Part shown: one piece after another, positions 43,794 through 55,782 of the stretch | Layout of the letters: every line of letters starts with the position of its first letter | How positions within the stretch are numbered: position 1 is the first letter of the stretch | Assembly: GCF_010093595.1 (NCBI RefSeq) | Contig: NW_022985438.1 | Coordinates: forward strand, 1,574,785-1,638,784 | Direction: 5' to 3' | Length of the DNA stretch: 64,000 nucleotides | Source of the DNA: Mytilinidion resinicola | Taxonomy: Eukaryota > Ascomycota > Dothideomycetes > Mytilinidiales > Mytilinidiaceae | Notes under the pieces: model-generated | The model's input: the letters and a program-made list of their open reading frames with translations, nothing else | Databases searched by the model: none | What the model was told of the DNA's origin: nothing | Position numbers and translations under genes: made by a program

Positions 43794-46700
43794 TCAATGC
43801 ACCTCCTCAACCTCACTAAGCCACCGCCTGATCCCATCTTTGAGCGTCGATTCGGCCGACATCTTGCCCCCGCTCCGGGTCGTCCAATCCCTCGGGAACC
43901 CCAATCCCGCGCTCGTCCGCTCGGCGGTGACGCTCTTGACGACCTGCTCCAGCGCGCTGAAGACGAGCTGCCTGCATTCGCTTCGCGGGATCTCGAGCCC
44001 AGGCGCGGCGTCAGACCCAGACCGGCGATCGCGTCTACCCCTTCTCGAGCTGGACCTCGAGGAGGAAGCAGAGTCATTCCGCGACGGTTGTCCGCTCTGC
44101 GCGAGCACCCGCTCCACGGCGTCTACAAAGATGCCGTCGAAGTCGGAGACGGGCTCCTCGATGAACTCTTCCTGGATCCTGCGCTCCATAGGCGAGGGAG
44201 GGATCGTGGATGACTGGGAGTACGGGTTCCCGTACTGCGAGCGCTGGGAGCCGTTGAAGCCGGGGGTGGCGGGAGCTTGGGTGGGGGTGGGCAGGATCTG
44301 GACTTCGCGGCGGAGGCGGATGCGCTTGACCGTGAAGGTGCTTGTGTCGGCGACGAGGGCGCTGCAAACCTCGATCCAGCGCTTCACGGGGCCTTGTTCG
44401 ATTGTTGGCGTCGCGGCGGAGGAGCTGGGGGTCGGCTCAGCGCTCATTGCGCGCTTGAGGTCTTCTATGAGGTTCGCGTAGGGCTTGACGCTCTGGAGGG
44501 CGAAGTCGGGGTGGAATTGGCTGAGCCACCCGGCTACATTGACAGGCTGTTCAGTCTCTCGGTGGGAAACTGAGAAGAAGGAAGATTGGCCGAAGCTAGA
44601 TCCCTCTAGGCTTGAATTTGAGTTATATCCTGCCAGAAGGGGAGATTGTAGAGGCGACCCAAATTCTGGTAGAGGGATGTCGACATCAATGATACCATCC
44701 TTCTCATTGACAGACAACTTCAGAGGTGAATCATATGCTCTAGGTCTTTCAGGAATGTCTCGAGCGGCCGACGGTTGAATGCCACTTGATCCAATAGGTC
44801 GTTGCTCTGGGGAATTATCGGCGGTGTTGCCGACGGAGGAATCAAAAACCTCGATCTCATCCCCGTCGATACGAGCTCCGCTTTGGAGCTCGTGCACCAT
44901 TTGCTCAAGTGCATTCATCTGTTTCCGAGGGGAAAGCGGAGTTTGTTTCTTATATCCTACGCCAGTGATGCCTAATCCATCATCAGTCGACTGCAATATA
45001 TCACTCTGATCAGTTGAGGAGCCACGACGGGGACCTCCCCAAAAGCTTATCAAGCTGCCCCATCGACTCGCGGATTGCGAGTCGGTGCTAGGGCTACTAA
45101 CGTGCCCACTGGTACTTCGTTGTAGGGTATTCATCAGATTTGTTGACGCGAGACTATCACTGCTGCCCGGGCGACGTTCTGTGGTAGTGTCGTAGGAGGG
45201 GGTACGTGGGACAGTGAAATGAGCCACAGGGAGAGCTGCGTCAGACGTAACCGTGGACGTCGTTGCCGCGCCACTCGTAGTAGTATTCGTACTATCCGAC
45301 ATGGACGGAATTAAGAGACTAGTCCGAACTGACCGTGCTGAAGGCTGTCGAGAGTGGCGCGCACGGAAAGACTCTGGAGGAGGAAGGTTCATTTCAGGCT
45401 TATCATCAGCAGACTCTAGTGTCGAAAGATTGTTCCCCTTTGCTCCAGGCGGCTGTAGCCGCATATTCGTGTAGCTCTGCTTGCCCCTCCTGTTGATAGT
45501 TCTTCGCAATGACTGCTGCCGCGAGACAGGCATGTTCGACGGCGGCGATTGGGAATATGCGCGGAACGATGCTGATGTGCTTGGTCGCATGGATGCCAAC
45601 TCATCAGAAAGCGCATGCGACGAGGACGGCATGAAGGCAGCCAAGAGGAAAATCAATCTCCGAGAAATCATCTTATTGTCCGAAATGATGACGGTTCGGC
45701 TGGAGATTGTCAAATCGTTGCCAGCGCTGGATCGTTGCTGCTCGCGATGTCGCCTCCGATACCATTTGGGGCCTAGAATATTGAGCCATTCGGTATGGTT
45801 TCCGAGGAAGGCTGTTAAGAGCTTGAAGAAGAAGAAGTCCTGGTCGCGACCGCCTGCCATCTTTTCAAGCAATCGAGCCTCCTCTCGCCAGACACCCCAT
45901 CGGCCCTGGCCGGTTACGACGCGAGGAATCCTCATCCCGCGGACGACTCTATCCCCTGCTAACTCCACCGCAGCTTTGATATCCTTATCGAAAGCCAATA
46001 CGTTGGGCTTGAGATTCAGATAGCGACGTGCTTGAGGCGGCGGGGCATGCTGGTTCACTAATCGACCAGCCTGAACGCGCGGCTGTTGCATCATGAGTGG
46101 AGAGCCAACTTCCGTGCTCTTGAAATGGGCCAGAATTCTGTCATGGACGACTGACTGGAGGCTCGTCAGAGTGCGAGTAATGACGTCCATGTGCTGGCCA
46201 ATAACGTCGACACGGTCATCAACGTCGCTGCTCAAAGACGCGGAAAGGAGGGAATCCACCCCAAAGTTGGAATCCACGACAGCCCATCCAGCACGTCTGT
46301 CTGAATCGACGGACGACCCTAGAGAATCGTGGCCCTGAGCTGAGCCCGAAGCTTGCGTTCCGAGGCGCTGATTTAATATGCCAGGCCGAGACGGAGGCCG
46401 GGGGAGGGTGGGAGGAGATACTGGCAGATGTATGATTAAAGTAATGGCATACATAGGCGTTTTAACTCTTCTCGGCGGATTGGCTGCTCTACCGTGTGTT
46501 GAAGGAGGAAACGGAAAGCCATTCCCTTTGCCAAGAGAGTTTCCGGGAGTCGGGGTTCGCGTGTTTGTGGTATCTCCTGTTTGCTCCTCTTCAGGAGGTT
46601 CGACAGAGAAGGTGCGAGTTATGAGAACAGTCCGTCGCCTGGGCTCTCTCTGGGCAGAATCATGAGCTTCAGCTACAGACTGAGGTAGCTCGGAAGGGGG

Positions 46701-47474
46701 GTTTGAGGGTGTATAAGACTTGGCAAGATGGCTCTTTCTGCGGCCTTCAGCTCGCCCGAAAGAGCTCGTGCCATCATACATGTGTGGGCTGGCCGTGGAT
46801 GGCTCGACTTGACGTGGTTCTAATGGAACAATGTGGAGTTTGTTGCTTGGACCTCTGTAGGCCATTGGGGTGTTGCCAAACATGCAGTCGAGACATATCT
46901 GCATCAGATCTGCAGACTCCTTTGTTCGGCCCTGTGTGTGCTCGTCGATGTTGGGCATGGAGGATATGGAAGATCCACGCCCGCGGGCACGCTGAAAGGC
47001 ACCGACCGTAGGCGATCGCGGGGTGACAGTCTCGGTCACGAGAGAGGCTCTTCGGGCGTGTGAGCCACCGAATGTAGGACCAGCAGTGCTAGAGCCGGAG
47101 TTTGGGCCAAAGAGTCTTGTGCGGGGGTTCGCCTGTGTGGGTGATCCGGGAAGCGTGAGTCCTGGCTTCGAGTCGAACAGGACAGTCTTGGGCATGGTTC
47201 CTGATTCATCTTGCGCTATTATGATGCGTATATCTCTTGAATGCTCCAAGTCAATCTCTCCTTGAGCGCCATCGAAAGCACTAGTTGGCGGAATGCTCGC
47301 GAGCGGGGACCCATTGAGGGTACTGTATTGCCAGTCGGTCTGGTGAAGCGTGGCGGCGTCCGGGAAAAGGAGATTACGCGTATGGATATCGTCGGTGGTC
47401 GACTCGAGCTGGGAGGACTGTCGAGGGGGGCCTCGGCGCGAGGGATTGATGGAGTGGAGGAGTTGGCCGAGCAT
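43794..47474 (-). CDS. Folliculin-interacting protein / Lst4-like TORC1 regulator
   Basis: A 1226-residue, single-exon protein with an ATG at 47474-47472. The N-terminal domain matches FNIP_N: RDIRIIIAQDESG...PKTVLFDSKPG (about 78-110) and LMQICLDCMFGNTPMAYRGP (about 188-207). The middle has the FNIP-type block FLGNHTEWLNILGPKWYRRR and SRTVIISDNKMISRRLIFLL (about 570-610), part of a longin-DENN fold. Long Ser/Pro/Arg-rich linkers separate the blocks; the last 120 residues end in WLSEVEEVH. Partners of FNIP/Lst4 are folliculin/Lst7, together a GAP for Rag GTPases that activates TORC1 at the vacuole upon amino acids. The assignment rests on remembered fungal FNIP sequences. IML1, another TORC1 regulator, is the next gene upstream on the same strand. 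Confidence 0.82.
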   Translation of the reverse strand: MLGQLLHSINPSRRGPPRQSSQLESTTDDIHTRNLLFPDAATLHQTDWQYSTLNGSPLASIPPTSAFDGAQGEIDLEHSRDIRIIIAQDESGTMPKTVLFDSKPGLTLPGSPTQANPRTRLFGPNSGSSTAGPTFGGSHARRASLVTETVTPRSPTVGAFQRARGRGSSISSMPNIDEHTQGRTKESADLMQICLDCMFGNTPMAYRGPSNKLHIVPLEPRQVEPSTASPHMYDGTSSFGRAEGRRKSHLAKSYTPSNPPSELPQSVAEAHDSAQREPRRRTVLITRTFSVEPPEEEQTGDTTNTRTPTPGNSLGKGNGFPFPPSTHGRAANPPRRVKTPMYAITLIIHLPVSPPTLPRPPSRPGILNQRLGTQASGSAQGHDSLGSSVDSDRRAGWAVVDSNFGVDSLLSASLSSDVDDRVDVIGQHMDVITRTLTSLQSVVHDRILAHFKSTEVGSPLMMQQPRVQAGRLVNQHAPPPQARRYLNLKPNVLAFDKDIKAAVELAGDRVVRGMRIPRVVTGQGRWGVWREEARLLEKMAGGRDQDFFFFKLLTAFLGNHTEWLNILGPKWYRRRHREQQRSSAGNDLTISSRTVIISDNKMISRRLIFLLAAFMPSSSHALSDELASMRPSTSASFRAYSQSPPSNMPVSRQQSLRRTINRRGKQSYTNMRLQPPGAKGNNLSTLESADDKPEMNLPPPESFRARHSRQPSARSVRTSLLIPSMSDSTNTTTSGAATTSTVTSDAALPVAHFTVPRTPSYDTTTERRPGSSDSLASTNLMNTLQRSTSGHVSSPSTDSQSASRWGSLISFWGGPRRGSSTDQSDILQSTDDGLGITGVGYKKQTPLSPRKQMNALEQMVHELQSGARIDGDEIEVFDSSVGNTADNSPEQRPIGSSGIQPSAARDIPERPRAYDSPLKLSVNEKDGIIDVDIPLPEFGSPLQSPLLAGYNSNSSLEGSSFGQSSFFSVSHRETEQPVNVAGWLSQFHPDFALQSVKPYANLIEDLKRAMSAEPTPSSSAATPTIEQGPVKRWIEVCSALVADTSTFTVKRIRLRREVQILPTPTQAPATPGFNGSQRSQYGNPYSQSSTIPPSPMERRIQEEFIEEPVSDFDGIFVDAVERVLAQSGQPSRNDSASSSRSSSRRGRRDRRSGSDAAPGLEIPRSECRQLVFSALEQVVKSVTAERTSAGLGFPRDWTTRSGGKMSAESTLKDGIRRWLSEVEEVH

Positions 47475-47650
47475 CTTCGCGCGTGCCCCAAGAGCTCAAC
47501 CCACCCGAGTCTTAGCAGGCGTTCGGCCGGTCAACACCAATGTTGGGAGAGGCCTGCCGGCGGACGCCCATGGCCAAATCGGGGGAGCACGAGGGCAGGG
47601 GGGAGCGGTGGTGGTGGAGGCCGGGGCAGTGGAGGGCGGACAATGGTATG

Positions 47651-47694
47651 CAGCACGAGGCAGCACGAGGCAGCGCAAGGCAGCACAAGGCAGT
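47651..47694. repeat. 10-base tandem repeat
   Basis: cagcacgagg, cagcacgagg, cagcgcaagg, cagcacaagg and a partial cagt: 4.4 copies, about 180 bases upstream of the FNIP-like ATG. Confidence 0.8.
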
Positions 47695-47783
47695 GCCGTG
47701 TGGAGAAGCAGCGAGGTGTGCTGGAGAGGGTTGAGAGGAGAGCACGGTGAATTGGCGAGTGGTGAGGGATTTGGGGCTTCGCA

Positions 47784-47804
47784 GTGAGTGGTGAGTGGTG
47801 AGTG
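47784..47804. repeat. 7-base tandem repeat
   Basis: gtgagtg three times in a row. A related gagtggtgagg lies just before it at 47755-47766. Confidence 0.7.
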
Positions 47805-49962
47805 CGGGACAGACGTCAAGCTTGCGTCGGGGCTTCTCGGCGCCTCTTTCCCCAAAAGATGCGGTGAGCAGTGGAAGACGGGGCAGCATCGCGGGGCCCT
47901 GTCGCTGGATTTCTTTTTTGCCAGCGCTCGGATGAGCTGCACGGGAGCGAGCCGTTGCGGGCTGACTGCGTCACCGCCAGATTGCTGCAACCCTGCCGAG
48001 AGCGTGGTGGTGACTCCGGCTGCCAGCTCTGGTGAAGCATGCGGATTGCAGCATGTCGACCGCGATGGCCAGGGACAATGTCTGCGAGTAGGGAGCCTGG
48101 CCTGGGCCCTGGAGTCTGGACGCAGCGCAAGTCGCCCAGAGATAGGAAGTCACCGGAGGAGCCTGTCCTGCTGTGGATGCTTGGGAACGCCCTGCTCACC
48201 CATGCGTAGAGCCATCACACAGTCCGCATCCTCTCCTCAGCAACAGTCTCAGCATCCGTCACCTCGCGGAGACGGCCGTGCCATCTGCCTGCCGCCGCGG
48301 AGCCACGCTCGTCGTGTCGCAACCGCCGGCTGTTTGCAGTCTGCAAGGCGCTGCTGCCTGTCCGAAAGCGAGTGTGGTGAAGGCTGGGGGCATGGATGTC
48401 CCATTTCTGCGGGTTGCACGCCGGCTCTGCACCTGTCGTGCTCCGCATTGGGCGACATTCACCCTGGACCCTCGCTGCCCAGGATCAACCCTCAATTGCT
48501 GCCTCCGAGTTCTGGCCGTGCGGCTGACGAAGAAGCAGACGACATGCTGTACACTGCTTCACTACTGCATGAGGTGCCTCGACGCATTCTTATAAATTGG
48601 AAGAAGATGTGCATCAGTAAGAGGCAATGCTGACGGCACCAGACACATCTCATTTTGCTATTCATGCACTCCTTAGTATCGCCAGGTCACCAAAAAGCAT
48701 CTCACCGGTACGAGGGGTAATCGGCCACGAGCAGATCGAGCAGATCGAGCATCTTTGCCGAGTGACAATGCAAGGCTGCAGGTCACGTTGCGCCTCTTGG
48801 AGCCCAACCTGTGCAACCGTCAGAAATAAACAAGTCCGCTAACGATGATCCGCCACCCTAGCATCTAGAACAGATCCCATCGATGTCTGGAGTTCAACCG
48901 GGGAGCGTAGAGCCCTTGCCAAAGTATGGAGCAGAAGAGGAAAATACTCATATCGTTGCAAGAGTCCCAGCCGAGTATGTGATGCAGCAGTCCCAGGACA
49001 CCTCCACATTACTACCATCCAATCAAACTCAGCGGTTCGAAATACTCTCATGCACGAGCTCCCTTTCTGAGACCTTCACGCGCCCGATACCGCTCCTTGC
49101 AGTGATGAGGGGATTCGTGCATGTGAGAGCGAGCCTTGCGAAGAAGTGAGACATGCTGTAACCCAGGCTCCTTTGATTACCACGCAAAGCGCTTTCTCAC
49201 TCTCTCAGTGCCTCATCGACTTCCGTATACATTTTAGCCACTGCTTGTGGTGCTCCAGCTCATTTTGAAACCTCCGAACACAATCTGAGAACCACACTTT
49301 GAGCAACTGGTAAATTCGCTGAGCTCTCTTAGATAGTGGCATAGAGCTGTACCCAAAATGGAATCCTGGTGCTCACACCTTCGGCCTGTTTACACGCCGA
49401 CAGCATATACGTATGAATTATTGCGAAGACAGTAGAACCAACTCTCAATCCGGTTGAGGAGATACCAACATGTGATCAATACCTCGTACAACTCCTCAAC
49501 ACTAGAAGAACTCTAGAAGAGGACTCTACGTATCTCAGACCACACATAGTCGGTTCTGCCAAGGTGTCGCTAACGCTGCCGTGTGGCCATCTAACCGTTC
49601 GTGCATTACCGAGCACGGGAACACGCAGGTCCACGTTTGATCCGCCGACCACCAGCGCATCGCTGATAACAGTGTGTGCGATGTGATAGCTTACGCAATG
49701 TCGCACGTGGCGTCGAAATCGGCGATGTGCCATGACCATCAGATTCTTGGACAGTTGCGCTTGTCGTAGCAATAAATGCGGACTGATACTCCGTGTATTG
49801 AATTGGAAATTGGACAGATACAATAATATTACAAACAATGTTGAAATTTGGAGTACAAATAAGGTGATATATCAGACGCCGCTCACATTGAATGTAAATA
49901 AACCATCCGGCTTCGGTGACAGCCCGAATAGGGCATGTCCGTTGCATTTCAGATGTGGCAGT

Positions 49963-52900
49963 TCACGTAGACGAACCCCTTCCTCCTCCACTATCATCAG
50001 AGCCCCTACCACTACTTCTTGAACTACCTCCATACGATCCACTAGAAAACTGACTCCCCATCAAAGCAGCTCCAAGATTCGGCGCCGGGCTAGCCTCGCG
50101 CACAGTGATGCTTGGAGCCAATCCAATTGTCGGGATGATTCCGTCCGGAATTGGTGCAAGGTGCGGGCTCGGACTCACTGGGACCCGACTCCTGACTGCC
50201 TCATCGTAGGCCTCGTAGAATTGGGTAAGAGCTATAGAATCAAAGCAGAATCTCTCAATCTCGTCTTTGATTTCTTCGGGAGTCTGTATGACCGCCTGCG
50301 CAGGCTTCTCGGCTAGTGCATGGAGAAGGGACGAATCTTGCACCGGCCGCGCTAGCGGCGAGGACAATGGTGACCGATGAGATGCCGTGTGTCGCTCTGA
50401 AGGGGTTGATCCTGAAGTGCTCGTAGTACCAGGTCGTCTTTCATATGGATCAGTCGGCTTGAACCTCGAAGCATCGCGAGATGCTGCGGCACGGTTGTTG
50501 TAGAGTCGGTTTGCAAGTAGCACGAACTCGCCTTTATCATTGATTTGCGCGAGAAGGCAACCAGATTTGTGGATAAATTGTGTGTATTGGTAGTCTGGTT
50601 TTCCCCAAGAGTAGTTGACGTCTACGTCAGAAGGAAACGCTGACGCAGCTTCGATGTCCAGTACAAAACCCAGTTTTCGTAAAAGAGCTTTGTGGTATAC
50701 GTGCTTGTCGATCTTCAGCTGTGGTGCAAATTGAGTCGTATCGAAATATTGCTCCGGCTGAGACTTGGGCGGTTCCTTTGCAAGACGAATGGTGTATGGA
50801 GAGCGGAACGGATGTGCATCGCGAATACTTGAGGCTTCCGCGATGGGTACCTCCACAAGCTTCAAGCCGTATTTCTCGATCGAGGTAACCCAAGTACTAA
50901 CAGAATCTTCGATCAACTTCGCTGTAACGTTCATCCAATCGATTCGAATGTGATAGCAGTTGTCAGGATTGTGTAGACGATCGTAGTGCAGATTTATAAT
51001 CTCAGGCCGATACGACCGTCTCCTAGGGTCCACATCGTAGCGCATCACTCGACTCAGAAACACGCTCCGCTTAGGAGTGCCTGCTCGTGTCGGCGTTTTT
51101 TCGCCTTCTGCAGATCCGGTGGAGTCTGCAGTGCTCGGACGCGATCTACTAGTGCGAGATGACATTGACGACGACTTGGGTGGCTCAGAAAGCGGCGTCG
51201 AAGGCACAGATCTGTCTGAGCGACGGGTCCCAAACCAGCCAGTCCTTGAATCTGGACGAGGAGCCCGATATTCTTGAGCTATCTGATAGAAGAAATTTCC
51301 GTCTCGAAATTGATGCTTCTTTTGGACATGTTGAAATAGACCCTTTTTCATTAGCTGGTTTCCGAGTTCCACTGCCTCATCTCGAGTTTCAATGTCTTTG
51401 AAATTCTGGAGTATCCAGCTGACAAAGTCGAATCCAATGAAGCAATGGTAATGCAGACGAAAATGCCATCTTCGATCAACAATCGGGATTCCTTTCTCGC
51501 CCTGAAGATCCTCTGCTAACCTCTTAGCATCAATATTAGAGGTTGAATACTGTTCATTCTCCGAAAATAATTGAGTCGGAACGTCTGCAGCGTCTCCATC
51601 GACCAACAACGAGCTTTCAGGTCCAGCAGAAACTATCACAGACGGATCTCCGGTCCGGTACTCGATAGCAAGTGGATTTGGGTCTTTCCGCTTTTTGTTC
51701 GAAGCCTGAAAGTGGCCTTCCTCTGGTGGTGTGTAGCGGAACCGCTGCCATATCTGGGTCAATTTCCGGATGCCTTCTAATCGAACTTCCTCCTCTGAGT
51801 CCTCGCTGAGAAGAGGGAGTGGCCGACGACCAACAGAAGGTAGCTCAACTGGGATGAGAACAAAGCGAGCGCGCCAGAAGCGGAGAGAATCGGAGAATTC
51901 TTCGTGATATCCTGCGAGAAATGTGTCGATGTAATTCCAATTATACTCCCTCCTTGGAGGTTTCAAGATGATACGGCGGGCAGCATACTCCTTCTCCAGA
52001 GCTGTACGAACAAGCGGCTGGTAAAGTAGAGGAGAGTCTACCCCCGCAGATGTTTCTAAGGCAGTCGTCGGCTTTCGACTGAACCTTTTGATTTCAACTT
52101 CACCACCGGCTACGCAAACAAGCTGATGAATGGTGCTCCCCACACACATGAAAACTGTGTCACCATCATGTGACATGTATTTGGGATCGAATATTCCAGC
52201 AATGTCATGCTCACGACCACCTGCAACTTCTGCGACAGCTCTTCCAACTACGATCTGGAATCCATGGGACAGTCGAAATGCGATCAGCTCACGTATTAGA
52301 GATTCACGTGATTTCGGCGCCTCAGACATTTCATCATCCTCGTTTTGGGTGATCTTGTACGGATTTTCACTATATTCCGTTCTGAGTTGCTCAGCGGTGG
52401 GGAAATACTCGTTCGTTAGTGGAACCGCTGCCGGAGAGCAAAGAGACTTCCATTTGATCGCGGAAGCACGGAGTGGCTTCGGGAAGACGTGCTGCCAGCG
52501 TCGAAACTGATTTGCAAGATTCATGTTGTTTTTCTTGGGGTTACAGGGGTTGACCAGAACTAGCCATGGAGAGAGTGCGCTCGTTGGAGATAGGGTGCGT
52601 GGAATGTTCTGGGCGCCGCCGCTGGACGAGAGAGTAGGCTTTCGACTAGCTTCTTTCGATCCGGCAGCAATCAGGAAAAGGGAGTTCGGGTCTTTCGTAA
52701 GAGACTGTGGCTGAATATTTCCACCTCCTGCTTTCGTACCGTTGATGGTTTCCACCGACCTTGAAGCTTGTTCAGATGGAGAGTGGGTCAGAATAGCGTT
52801 GGGACGCGAGGCTGCCTTGATGGCAATTGGTTGTGAAGGGCTTTCGATTTCCTGAGTCCTGGTACTCGCAAGTTTGGCAGCAATAGCACCCTTCTGGTTG

Positions 52901-55782
52901 TTTTCTACTGTCATCCTGGTAGCTTCCACCGTTCCCGAGGATACAGTGGCACTGGCTACGGATTTGGAAGCCCCGAACCCAAGGCCACCAAAACTAATCT
53001 GTCTTGATAACCATCCCGCTTGCCTAGGATTTGCATCAGACTTTGACTTTGTGGAATTGGCGGGGCTGGTTTGGGGCTTTGATAATTGCGCTTGGGGTGT
53101 ATGTGGCAGCGGTGATTTGATATAAGTAGCATCTTTTGTACTTAGCCGTGCGTTCTGTGGAGACGATACTGTCACTCGGGGTTGCGTCCGAACGGCGTTT
53201 TCGGTCTCAGCATACTCAGACTTTGGTGGCATGTCTCCATCTCCTTTCAGAGATGCGGGTCGTCGGATAGATCTATAGCTGTCAAAGGCCTCGTGTCGGT
53301 ATGATAAATCGGAAGGCCTAAATCCCCCTCCACGTGATTGTGATTGACGACGAAGGGGTGACTCAGAGGTGTTGGACCGTTCCTTCATGAGCTGATGGAA
53401 ATTGGTTTCGGGTGGTGGTCGTGCGGAGCTTCCGAGAGAAGCAATCGATTCATTGAAAGATGCGGAGAGCAGAGAGTCCTTCGGAAGAGAATGATGTGAG
53501 TCCCCATTATGCGGCTGCGCCCAATCCTGCCCTGTTTTGAGGATTCTCTCCTCAGCAGCACGCTTTTCGGGTAGTGACCTGAAGAGGTTCTCGTCGTACG
53601 TTTTCATCCATGTCGATTGTATATTGCGACCTTCTTTGAGGGAGCTTTCTGCGTGATTGTGATCGACCGAATTCTGTCCCGCTGTTGATGCGGAACTGGG
53701 AAATACGATTGGAGTATCTGTGAAGCCGTTGTGCATCTCGGTCGCTTTGTCAGAAAAACCTCGAAGGGCGTAAGGAAACAATAGCTCTTCCTCCATAAAT
53801 GGAATAGAGATGTTGCTTAGCTCGCTTTCCATGATTCCCATCATCTGCAGTTCGTACATTCTACATCTGAGATTGAACTTTCTTCCGTTGTTGCGCAAGC
53901 GTGTCAAAGAGCCCTTGGTCCGCTTGGGTGGTGACAATTCCACAATCTCCTCAGAAGGGCCAGACCAAAATGACACGTCTATCCAGTGCGGCATCGCATA
54001 ACTCCATTCATCAGTAACCGGCTCATTTGCCATTTGCAATCTCATTGGCGAACGCAGGTGCGCCGTCTTCTCTGGTGAAGGATTGAAAAGATGACCAAAA
54101 CTTGGCCGATTTTGTTTGGGTGTTTTGTCGTCGCCGTCTTGATATGGGTCGTCCTCGGGTGATCCGCGATTTGAGAAGCGAGTCATCGTTTTCGGCGCTC
54201 CACTGGACTTAATCTTGGGATTCCGGTACTTAAACAAGGGTACAGAGTGCAACGGAATAGGTGATAGGCAAACCAGGTCAATGCCAATGCCCGTGCCAAT
54301 CAGCGTATCAGTCGTCAGCTTAAGCATATTGTAGTCGACCTCGAATATGCCCGTGCCTGCCGATATCACAACGACAGAGATCCCTGTTCGAACTAGGTCG
54401 CGGTCGATGTAGTCTTTAGCAAATTGGACGGATGCCAGACTGATTGCCTCAAGAATGTTGCCGTTGGTTGCCATGGAAGGCGCGCCGGCTATGATGTAAT
54501 TCTTCTTAGCATCCTTATCAGAAGCCTTCTCCCTCTTAGGGTCGCTTTCTGTCGAGTCATATTTCTGCAAGAGCGAGACGTCCCGGAGAAAAGCTTTGAA
54601 CTCTTTTTTGAGTTCGTATAAGATATTGATCCAGTCTCCGCTTGCCATTTCGTTCACTACGACGCGGTAGTAGTCCTGGTACGGTCGGCCCTGGCTGTTT
54701 TTGTCTATTGGCCGAGGTCGCTTGGGCGGATGGCTCCCAGAGAGAATCTCCTCATTCTCGTATTCCAGCCTCGAGAATAGAATAATCGTAACTAGGTGAC
54801 GGGCATTGATCTTCATCCAGCGTTTGAATAGCTCAGGAAGGAATCCGTTGACCACCTTGTTGAACATTATTTCCCCGGCGCCTTCGGTGTCGAAGTCCCA
54901 CATCTCCTTCGACATTTGGATGAACAAGACATACCGCGCAGATTCGCTACGAAATATTGGTTTCGTTACTGAAGAAAAGTATCCTGAGTGAGTTGATTGG
55001 CCATTGATGAATACATTCTTAACTGTTGCTTTGATGGTTCCCATGAAGAGTAATTTTTGTCCCTTGTAGACGGTCTTATGACTGAGCTCTGATATCGCCA
55101 TTCGCCACATATCGGCCCTAGCAAGATACTCATCTTTGAATCCAATCTCAACATGGGATGCAGAGTGAGTGTCCTCGTCGGCCTAATCAAGAGTTAGTTT
55201 TCAATTCTTAAATAAGCATACGTAGTAACTTGGAGTACTTACTGTGGTGATTATGATTTGCATACGATTTCGGAAATCAAACACCTTCGCAATTGTTTCA
55301 GATATCGAAACCTGGAGATTGGGATATTTCGCCTTCTGCTCGGCGCTCATGGGCTTGATCACAAAAACGTAGCTCTTTTCCAAGTCCATCTCACGGCTAG
55401 ACGGAAACTGCGATCCGTTCTCGTCCAGCGTGAGCGTTACGGAATGCCGGCGAGGCCTCTTCGTCTGTGTATCTGTCGCTACCTCTCGAGACGTTTCGTC
55501 TCCCTTTATGTGCCTCATGTCGGTAGAACTGACAGCAGACTCGCGCGTCTCTGCGCGACGAGTATGTTCCGATGATGCGTTCTTGATTGATTGGAAGTCA
55601 CGGACTGCAGTCGACTGTTTGAGTGCAATGATTCGAGCCAACGACCCCTGAGTGATAGACAGCTCAGGAAACTTTTCGGCGTTGAACACGACCTCATTTT
55701 TGGAAAAGTTTTCATCGTGGGTCCAGAGAGTGCAAACCTTCTGAACCCGCCTGGGTTTGATGTTCTCAGTTGACTTTGACAT
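49963..55782 (-). CDS. IML1: IML1, GATOR1/SEACIT subunit (DEPDC5 homologue)
   Basis: A 1919-residue vacuolar-membrane-associated protein in two exons: 55782-55243 and 55182-49963 (60-base phase-0 intron, gtaagt...gattag). With Npr2 and Npr3 it forms GATOR1/SEACIT, the GAP for the Rag GTPase Gtr1 that shuts off TORC1 when amino acids are short. Signatures: KYPNLQVSISETIAKVFDFR, ARADMWRMAISELSHKTVYK (spliced), the IML1 domain EMWDFDTEGAGEIMFNKVVN, FLPELFKRW, and the DEP domain near residues 1410-1480 (HYHCFIGFDFVSWILQNF then LMKKGLFQHVQ). Long Ser/Pro-rich linkers lie at about 520-1000. The C-terminus has the conserved FHLRIDW-like YHIRIDWMNVTAKLIEDSV and a Gly/Ser-rich tail. Length is normal for fungi. 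Confidence 0.95.

Larger units (their letters stand above)
47475..49962. other. Long (2.5 kb) upstream region of FNIP-like gene
   Basis: No supported gene. It is GC-rich from 47500 to 48600 with several overlapping frames that lack ATG starts or conservation, including a GTG-initiated plus-strand frame at 47788-48633. It holds short tandem repeats listed separately and gagcagatc repeated about 2.7 times at 48729-48752. It may be a long leader or promoter. Confidence 0.4.

Noticed and set aside
47788..48633. 281-codon plus-strand frame
   Set aside because: GTG start, Cys/Ser/Arg-rich composition typical of random GC-rich frames, overlaps other open frames on both strands.
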